Shown: one piece after another, positions 57,765 to 64,000 of the stretch | Layout: every line of letters starts with the position of its first letter | Position numbering within the stretch: position 1 is the first letter of the stretch | Origin: Aldrovandia affinis | Lineage: Eukaryota > Chordata > Actinopteri > Notacanthiformes > Halosauridae | Length of the DNA: 64,000 nucleotides | Assembly: GCA_029706075.1 (NCBI GenBank) | Contig: JAINUG010000380.1 | Location: forward strand, 385,117-449,116 | Reading direction: 5' to 3' | The notes under the pieces: generated by a model | The model's database searches: none | What the model saw: only the letters and a program-made list of their open reading frames with translations | Told to the model about the DNA's origin: nothing | Position numbers and translations under genes: made by a program

Positions 57765-60700
57765 TTATGCCAGTGTTAGAGACGCCTTCAGTGGACAGAT
57801 CTGGAGAGGAGACTTGGATTGATAACTTATCCACAGCCTGCCAAAGCCGAAGAATGGAAACACCCTCTCAGTGAACGAGTGTTTAAAAGTGTAGAGAGGA
57901 GTGTTGTCACTGGGGTCAGAGAATGACAGCTCCCCCCTGTCCCAGTCCAGCTGCACTCTGATCCTCTGGGGTTTCCTCTTCACAGTGAGGGCTGTAAATG
58001 GGGAGGTCATGGCTTTGTATTGCTGATTGACCTGTGATATACACCACATTCCTCCTGCTGGGATCAGAGAAAATTCCCCTTTCCTACTGAAGGACTGTTT
58101 AACCACACCCACCATCCAGCAACGGACATCCCCCACTTCAGCATCCCAGCAGTGTCTCCCTGAGCGGAATCCCTCAGAGCCCAGCACACATTCCCACTGA
58201 TCAAACCTCTCTAGATTATCAGGAACCTGTTGTCTCTCCTGTCTCCAGCTCACACTGGTCAGATCCTCAGAAAGTGAGAGTTTGGGATGTGCTGTGTTTG
58301 GGTCCAGAGTCACAGGAGCTGAAGGTGCAGAGAATGAGACATCAGCACTGATCTGCACAAAGGGATACTGTCACACACAATGGACTCCTATTTATATAAA
58401 CTGGGTTTTCAGAAGAATAACCATTATAGTACCAAATTCATGTGTGAGAGAAATGCCAGGATGACAAGCTAGCAATATTTAATATGTCTTCAAAAGTGAT
58501 ATAATCACTGGAAGGAGGAACAAAGCCTGTCAGTATTTGTGTAGCTCCTGTCCTTCCCCTTAAATACAGTAATCACTCTTAAAGCAGCATCTTATTATGA
58601 GCACCAGTGAGATTAAGGACTGGCGCTCCAGTCTCTTCACTCCAGGGCTCTTACACAGACAGGACCAATATGACTCTGACTGGGTTTATCAGCTTGTGGA
58701 GAGGATGCTGAAGATTCTCTCTGTACAGTGAGAATGTGGAACTCCCTGCCCCCAGTACTCACTGTATTGAACAGTCCCCATCTTCTCCCGCACTCTGTAC
58801 TTCAGATTGCCCAGGTGCTTGGCCACATCAACCAGCGCTCCTGAGACCTTCTCTGGATCCTGCAGTGTGCACTGGGCTCTGCAATAATATTCAGGAGTCA
58901 CTTGTGCTGTGGGGTGGGGTTCATTACAATAGAAGATTATCAGCACCAACATGAGATCTTCATTCTATAAGTAAAATGGCTCCATCCCTCCCAGCGTTGT
59001 GCCACACAGCCCCACTGGCTGCCAGATATGAAGCAGCCCGGCCCCACTGAGGGACACACATTCACAGGAGCATTTATACATTTAATCATTGATTACATAT
59101 TTTATAAGGTTCCCTCTAAATATAGTTATAAATATAATATTTAGAGGGAAATGCATTTATTATATGTATTTATTTCCCCATTCCCAATTTGTCTTTTCAG
59201 TTTGAATGAAATTGAGCATTTTTCTGTGAGAAGACATTCCCTATTATTTGATATATGTCATTGATAGTTTATTAGCATTGTAGTGTTCTATTTTAGATTT
59301 TTAACCTGATGAGACAGAGACATGTTTTGGAGTTTACAGACCTTTTCACTGTATCCTTGTAGCTCTGAAATAAAGAGAGTGAATTGTTATCACTGTAGCC
59401 GATACTCAATCCATTAATATTGTGTTAATAACCATAATAATATCTGACTGTTAATTTATAAATATGATTCATCTGGAAATATGACAATCAAAATGTACTT
59501 CTAAAAGTTGCAATCAAAATTTTCTAAACGTGAAAATAGGAAAGCACAATTTTAATGGAAATATACTCATTTATGAAGATCCTAGTAATGATATTTGAAA
59601 ATATACATGAATATACAGTATGGATTAAAGAATAATGTATTAAATCAATGAATGTGTGTTAACAATAATGAGTGAACAGGTCTTACCTGCAGGAATGAGA
59701 CGCCTTCAGCTCCCAGCTCCTGTTCTATGGCTCTGATTTGTTCTGAAAGGGAGGATATCTCTACTGTCATCTTCTCAATCTTCTCCTTCATCATCTGACT
59801 CTTCTGCTCCTCTTCCTCCCTCAGTGCATCTATCCTGGCTGCCTCTTCATCTTTTAGGAACTGATGAAGTTGCTCAAACTCCATCCTTATCTGCCTTTCG
59901 GTGTGCTGGGCCTGGCTCTGGAATGAACATTATTCACCATCATTTTAGCCAATCCAATGCTGCATTTTCAATACTGTGATTTAAAGGCATCAGTTCAGTA
60001 CCTTGATGTGATTACAGATTAGTTTCACTTCATTAAAGGCTTTCAGCTTCTTCTGCAGTGGTGCCAGTACAGCCCTGAGTTTCTCCTGGAATGAAATAAG
60101 TCCAAACTTTACTGAGGGAAGACAACGACCATAAACTTCACTGCCTACACAGACAGCACAACAGCCCCTGCTCAGACAGAGGGGAGCCAGAATGGAGACT
60201 CCGGTTATAGCTTGTGTGTCTGATTAAGACTCACTGCTGGGGTCTGTGTTCCTTAGAGAAATGAGGGATCTACAGCGCCGCTTATTGGCCTTACTGACCT
60301 CTGCACCTGTGCCCCGTGTTGATGATGCTCACTTGTGCCCCCTGCAGGTCTAATCTAATGAAACACCTCCAGTGAAGAACATTTGCTTGCATATTACCAT
60401 TTCCCATGTTTTTATAAAACTCACACCCACAGTGAAAAGCACTTGTTTAGAATTTGTAACAATTGTATGCTGAACTCAGATTACATAAATGTACACAGTC
60501 AAATTTAAACCAGTGGAAAGCTCAGACTCAGCTGCCCTCTGGTGGTAAGTGTGGGGCAGGACAGGTGAGCAACAATGTGGTCTCTAACACAGTGTACCAC
60601 CTCTGACAGAACATGGCAGGTAAAAAGGTACAACTGCACAAAATTACAGCACTAATTTAGCTTCTTTAATGATTAATTAAAGTGTTATTATTATTTAGTT

Positions 60701-63446
60701 TTAAAAATAAGTGTTGAGGGTCTCGGATGGTGTAACGGTCAGAACACTCGTCCAGAGAGCAGGTTGCTCTGGCCAGGAGCCCCGCTCGGTGGCAGCGATT
60801 GGCTGTCCGCCCCAGAGGGAGCGGGGAGGGAGAGCCGGCACGGATCATGGCCGGCTTGTCCCGTAGTGACGGGCGGCGGGCTCGTGGGGGAGGGCGAATT
60901 GAAGAAATAGAGGGTACAATTGGCCACCATATTGGGAGAAAAACAGGGAAAGAATAAAAATAAAAATAAGTGAACAATTTTCTGCTTTAAATTGAAAAGC
61001 CTTGGATGCTTTAATGATACAAACTAAACTAATTAGTGATAGGGATGAAAAAATATGTTATCATAATTATGATATGTCCTATAAATTAAGACTGATTCAG
61101 ATTTGGCAAAACTGATGAAATTGGAATATAACTGAGAATTGTAAAACATATAGAATTTGATACTGTTGGTTGGCCAAAATTGGACCTCTCTGAGATTCTA
61201 AAACGGCAAGTGGAGCTACATTTTTTTAAAGAGGCCTTTTCCTGTTTTTGACTTCATGCCATGAAGCTGCACCTTTTTGGAAAACACTTTTGCTGATTTT
61301 TTTTACCTTATTTGTTTGTCTGTTTTTCCCTGTGTATTTTTCTTATGCACTTTTGATAGCTAGGGAAGCGTAGAGTAGGGGAAGCAGTCTGCGGAAGACA
61401 ATGTCCTTTTTTTATCTGCATCGGGAGGAAGTTTAGAACCTATTCTTTCTACTGCTAGGGCTTAATCAGACTGTATTATTGATTTTTATTATATCCCTTC
61501 GTTGTCATGTGAGTATATCCACTATCTGTCCTGTGTCATAAATAAATCCTGTAACTCATTGACTCGGGAGGAATATTTGTTTGTCGCGTCCCGTTTGGTT
61601 CACCACCCGGCTATTGGAGTGCGGGCGCTTTTTATGGGTGCGTAACAATACTGATTACACGCAATAAAGAATTTGATGTAAAAAAAAAACCAACCCTCTG
61701 AATTTGGTTACCATTGAATTACCTTATACTCTTCTGCTGCCTCCTGAACTGGGCGCACTTTGTGGTTTTCATGTTTTTCTGAAGTTTGGCAGATAACACA
61801 GATGAGGGTTTGATCCTCCGAACAGAAGAGTTTGAGTTCCTTATTGTGCAGACTGCAGAGCACTTCAGATCCTGCTGTAGAGAGACTTCTCTCCTTTAAG
61901 GATGAAAAAATATGTCATCATAATTATGATATGTCCTATAAATGAAACGCATTGATAAAACTGATTCAGAGTTTTCTCCATTTGGCAAAAGTTAGGAAAT
62001 TGGTGAAGACCAAGTAACCAGGGTGCAAAATACACTGAATAGATTGCAGATCATGGAAAATTACTCCTGTTTGCAATATAATATCCACTGTAATGTGGAA
62101 TGCATGTTCTGGTCGAAAGTATTTATAATACATATTGATATATTTAGCCAGAAATCAGTTAAACCAAGGCTTCCCAGACTGTGTGAGCTGGGTTTCACTC
62201 CAACTGAAACCCCAATGTCCCAAGTTTAATGGGCTGTTCATGTACTGTATCTACATTTACATTTTACATTTTAAGCATTTAGCAGACGCTCTTATCCAGA
62301 GCGACTTACAAGATGTGCATTAATACAAGGCGAGAACAATCAAAGTTAGCGTACAAGATCAGTGCAGTATCTTTAGTCTGTAATGACACATTAACAATAA
62401 TCTGCCCTCTAAGGCCACGTTGTGTCAGACACACATATCTGAGCCATGAACTTTGACCCCTACTCTACCATGCTGTCCACTGCTCCCTCACACAGCTCTG
62501 AGAATGTCTCCATGTTTCAGCCCCTCCCTGTCTCTCTCTATCAGTCATGTGACACGCAGTTAGGAGCGGGCCTGAGGACTAAAATGCCTCCTTTTATGAT
62601 TATACCACTTTGTAAATATCCATTTCCCCAAAATTCAATAATTAAAAACAAAATGTACACATTAAAAATGAAATGTATTTCTTGGGCCTTGGATAGCGTA
62701 ACGGTCTAATCATTCAAGTGCAAATGCAAGCTGCCTATTACAGCCGTGGTTCGAAACCCGACTGTGCCAGACCGCCCATGAGCCCCAATCAGGGGCGGTG
62801 ATTGGCTGTCCGCCCCAGGGGGAGGGTGAGAGAGCACAAGTTCGCTGAGAAGTGCGAAGGGTGTCTCTAGAAAGTAGGTGGTCAAGTTCCGTCTCGGAGG
62901 AGGTGGATCATCGCCAGCCTCGGGGAATTAGTTTGACCCAGAAGACGGGCGGCGAGTTCATGGGGGAGGGCGAATCGAAATAAATAGAGAGTATAATTGG
63001 CTACTAAATTGGGAGAAGAACGGGAAACAATAAGAAAACTCATTTTTAAAAATGATTTGTATTTCTGAAACTAACATTTGTTTTCCATTTGTTTAAACTG
63101 TGATAACTTAAGTCAAGGCCTCAGTAGATGGAAGTTGATATACTTAACTTTTTATTGATCTTATTCATTTTGAATCACAAAGAATTTACAACTGAACATT
63201 TTTAAATGTAAAAAGTAAATTTAATACAAATTACACGCAATAAATAATAACTCTGTTCTGTTATCAGAGAATTACCTTATAGTCTTCTACTGCCTCATGA
63301 ACTGGTTGCACTTTGTGGTTTTTATGTTTTTCTGAAGTGTAGCAGGTAACACAGATGAGGGCTTGATCATCCAAACAGAAGAGTTTGAGTTTCTCATTGT
63401 GCAGACTGCAGAGCTCTTCAGATCCTGCTGTAGAGAGACTTCTCTC
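57765..63446 (-). CDS. TRIM gene C (partial): TRIM35/A33/NF7-like, RING exon outside window
   Basis: Mirror paralogue of gene B. Exons on the minus strand: B-box cassettes 63446-63276 and 61893-61723, coiled-coil exons 60085-60002 and 59917-59687, 23-nt exon 59364-59342, 58878-58763, and PRY-SPRY 58318-57765. All borders are GT-AG with consistent phases and no stop codon. The PRY-SPRY is complete ([41 protein letters not shown]). Exon 5 lacks one codon (LGT reduced to GT), a different codon from gene B. The RING exon is not seen up to 64000, so it either lies beyond the window or is lost. Genes B and C converge. Confidence 0.8.
60716..60960 (+). mobile_element. tRNA-derived SINE, family 2 (gene C intron)
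   Basis: GGATGGTGTAACGGTCAGAA head to AATTGGCCACCATATTGGGA end; mirror of 32020-32300 with a partly different middle. Confidence 0.7.
61164..61647 (+). mobile_element. Solo LTR in gene C intron (right arm)
   Basis: TGTTGGTTGG to GGTGCGTAACA, flanked by ATAC on both sides (61160-61163 and 61648-61651). An AATAAA lies near 61540 in the sense direction. Confidence 0.75.
61723..61893 (-). CDS. Gene C B-box exon, copy 1
   Basis: 57 codons ([20 protein letters not shown] to VQEAAEEYK) with phase-0 borders. Zinc ligands CSLH, FC, D, CVIC and HENH are kept. It matches the gene B cassette at 31050. Confidence 0.7.
62253..62366 (-). mobile_element. Short LINE tail insertion with target duplication
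   Basis: CATTTACATTTTACATTTTA to GATCAGTGCAGTA, flanked by GTATCT (62247-62252 and 62367-62372). The tandem copy near 63795 shows the empty site with a single GTATCT. Confidence 0.9.
62683..63045 (+). mobile_element. tRNA-derived SINE, family 2
   Basis: Head GGATAGCGTAACGGTCTAAT, box B GGTTCGAAACCCG, core GATTGGCTGTCCGCCCCAGG, end TATAATTGGCTACTAAATTG. The most complete copy of this family in the window. Confidence 0.8.
63276..63446 (-). CDS. Gene C B-box exon, copy 2
   Basis: 57 codons ([20 protein letters not shown] to [12 protein letters not shown]), phase-0 borders, zinc ligands CSLH, FC, D, CVTC and HKNH. With copy 1 it could give two B-boxes in series, or the two may be alternatives. 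Confidence 0.7.
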
Positions 63447-64000
63447 CTTTAAGAATTAAAGAATATGTTATAACTACGATATGTCCTATAAATTAAAACA
63501 TATTGATCAGACTGATTCAGACTCCATTTGGCAAAAGTGAGGAAATTGGTGAAGACCAAGTAACCAGGGTGTAAAATACACTGAATAGATTGCAGATTAT
63601 GGAAAATTACTCCTGTTTGCAATATAATATCCACAGGAATGTGGAATGCATGTTTTCTGGTTGAAAGTATTTATAATACATATTGATATATTTTGCCAGA
63701 AATCATTTCAACCTAGTCTTCCCAGACTGTGTGAGCTTGGTTTCACTCCAACTGAAAGCACAATGTCCAAGTTTAATGGACTGTTCATGTTCTGTATCTT
63801 TAGTCTGTAGTGACACATAAACAATGATCTGCCCTCTAAGACCACATTGTGTCAGACACACATATCTGAGCCATGAACTCTGACCCCTACTCTACCATGC
63901 TGTCCACTGCTCCCTCACACAGCTCTGAGAATGTCTCCATGTTTCAGCCCCTCCCTGTATCTCTCTATCAGTCATGTGACACGTAGTTAGGAGCGGTGCA

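Larger units (their letters stand above)
51805..61960. repeat. Right arm of about 10.2-kb inverted duplication
   Basis: Reverse complement of 30983-41254, block for block. About 116 bp shorter overall, mostly because the MITE of 39239-39368 is absent. Confidence 0.9.
61723..64000. repeat. Tandem duplication of B-box exon plus intron
   Basis: 61723-62575 and 63276-64000 are direct repeats: the exon, then the stretches TTTGGCAAAAGT, GATTGCAGATCATGG, CACATATCTGAGCCATGAAC and AGTCATGTGACACG in the same order. The start offset is 1553 bp; between the copies lies a SINE. Copy 1 carries a 114-bp LINE tail that copy 2 lacks. Confidence 0.85.

Overview
This window is nuclear DNA of a ray-finned fish, very probably a teleost. 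It has split vertebrate genes with GT-AG introns, TRIM E3 ligase genes of the expanded fish type, and a dense mix of typical fish repeats (L2/Maui, L1, CR1-like, Tc1/mariner, Harbinger, hAT/ZMYM, tRNA-derived SINEs, solo LTRs). Nothing bacterial or organellar was seen. The species cannot be read from the sequence.

Host genes. There are three related TRIM genes of the TRIM35 / zinc-binding protein A33 / NF7 type (RING, B-box 2, coiled coil, PRY-SPRY). Gene A (+, 8579-15527) is complete in six exons, about 476 aa. Gene B (+, 30470-35239) is complete, about 470 aa, with an extra in-frame 171-nt B-box exon after exon 1. Gene C (-, 57765 to beyond 64000) lacks its RING exon in this window but carries two extra B-box exons. 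B and C point at each other and lie in the arms of a large inverted duplication: 30983-41254 pairs with 51805-61960, arms about 10.2 kb, spacer about 10.5 kb. The arms share nested transposons, a solo LTR and SINEs, so the duplication is later than those insertions. At least one small element lies in the left arm only.

Layout. 1-640: tandem tRNA-like modules. About 1000-5030: Harbinger-type element with a split transposase (+) and a Myb/SANT-MADF partner gene (-), tail to tail. 5346-6300: decayed LTR-retroelement gag. 7012-7540: a small TIR element and more tRNA-like units. 8579-15527: gene A, with an L2 copy in intron 4 that itself holds a Tc1 relic. 16960-17500: 26-bp minisatellite. 18350-23030: a second large block of tRNA-like modules, with a mariner MITE, a LINE fragment and a 46-bp minisatellite inside it. 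23734-27596: L2 element with clean target-site duplications. 28446-29330: ZMYM1/hAT-like relic interrupted by a tRNA SINE. 30470-41254: gene B and the left arm. 41262-48070: nearly full-length but broken L1 (-) with nested insertions. 48460-51400: hAT and Tc1 relics. 51805-61960: the mirrored right arm with gene C. 61723-64000: tandem duplication of the gene C B-box exon and its intron.

How it fits together. The functional core is a small TRIM cluster growing by duplication, both as whole-gene inverted copies and as single B-box exons. Both complete genes have a shared IRF/ISRE-like GAAACT motif just upstream of the start codon, which fits interferon-type induction (inference). Most other sequence is transposon debris. 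Several insertions can be ordered in time because the paralogous copy keeps the empty site.
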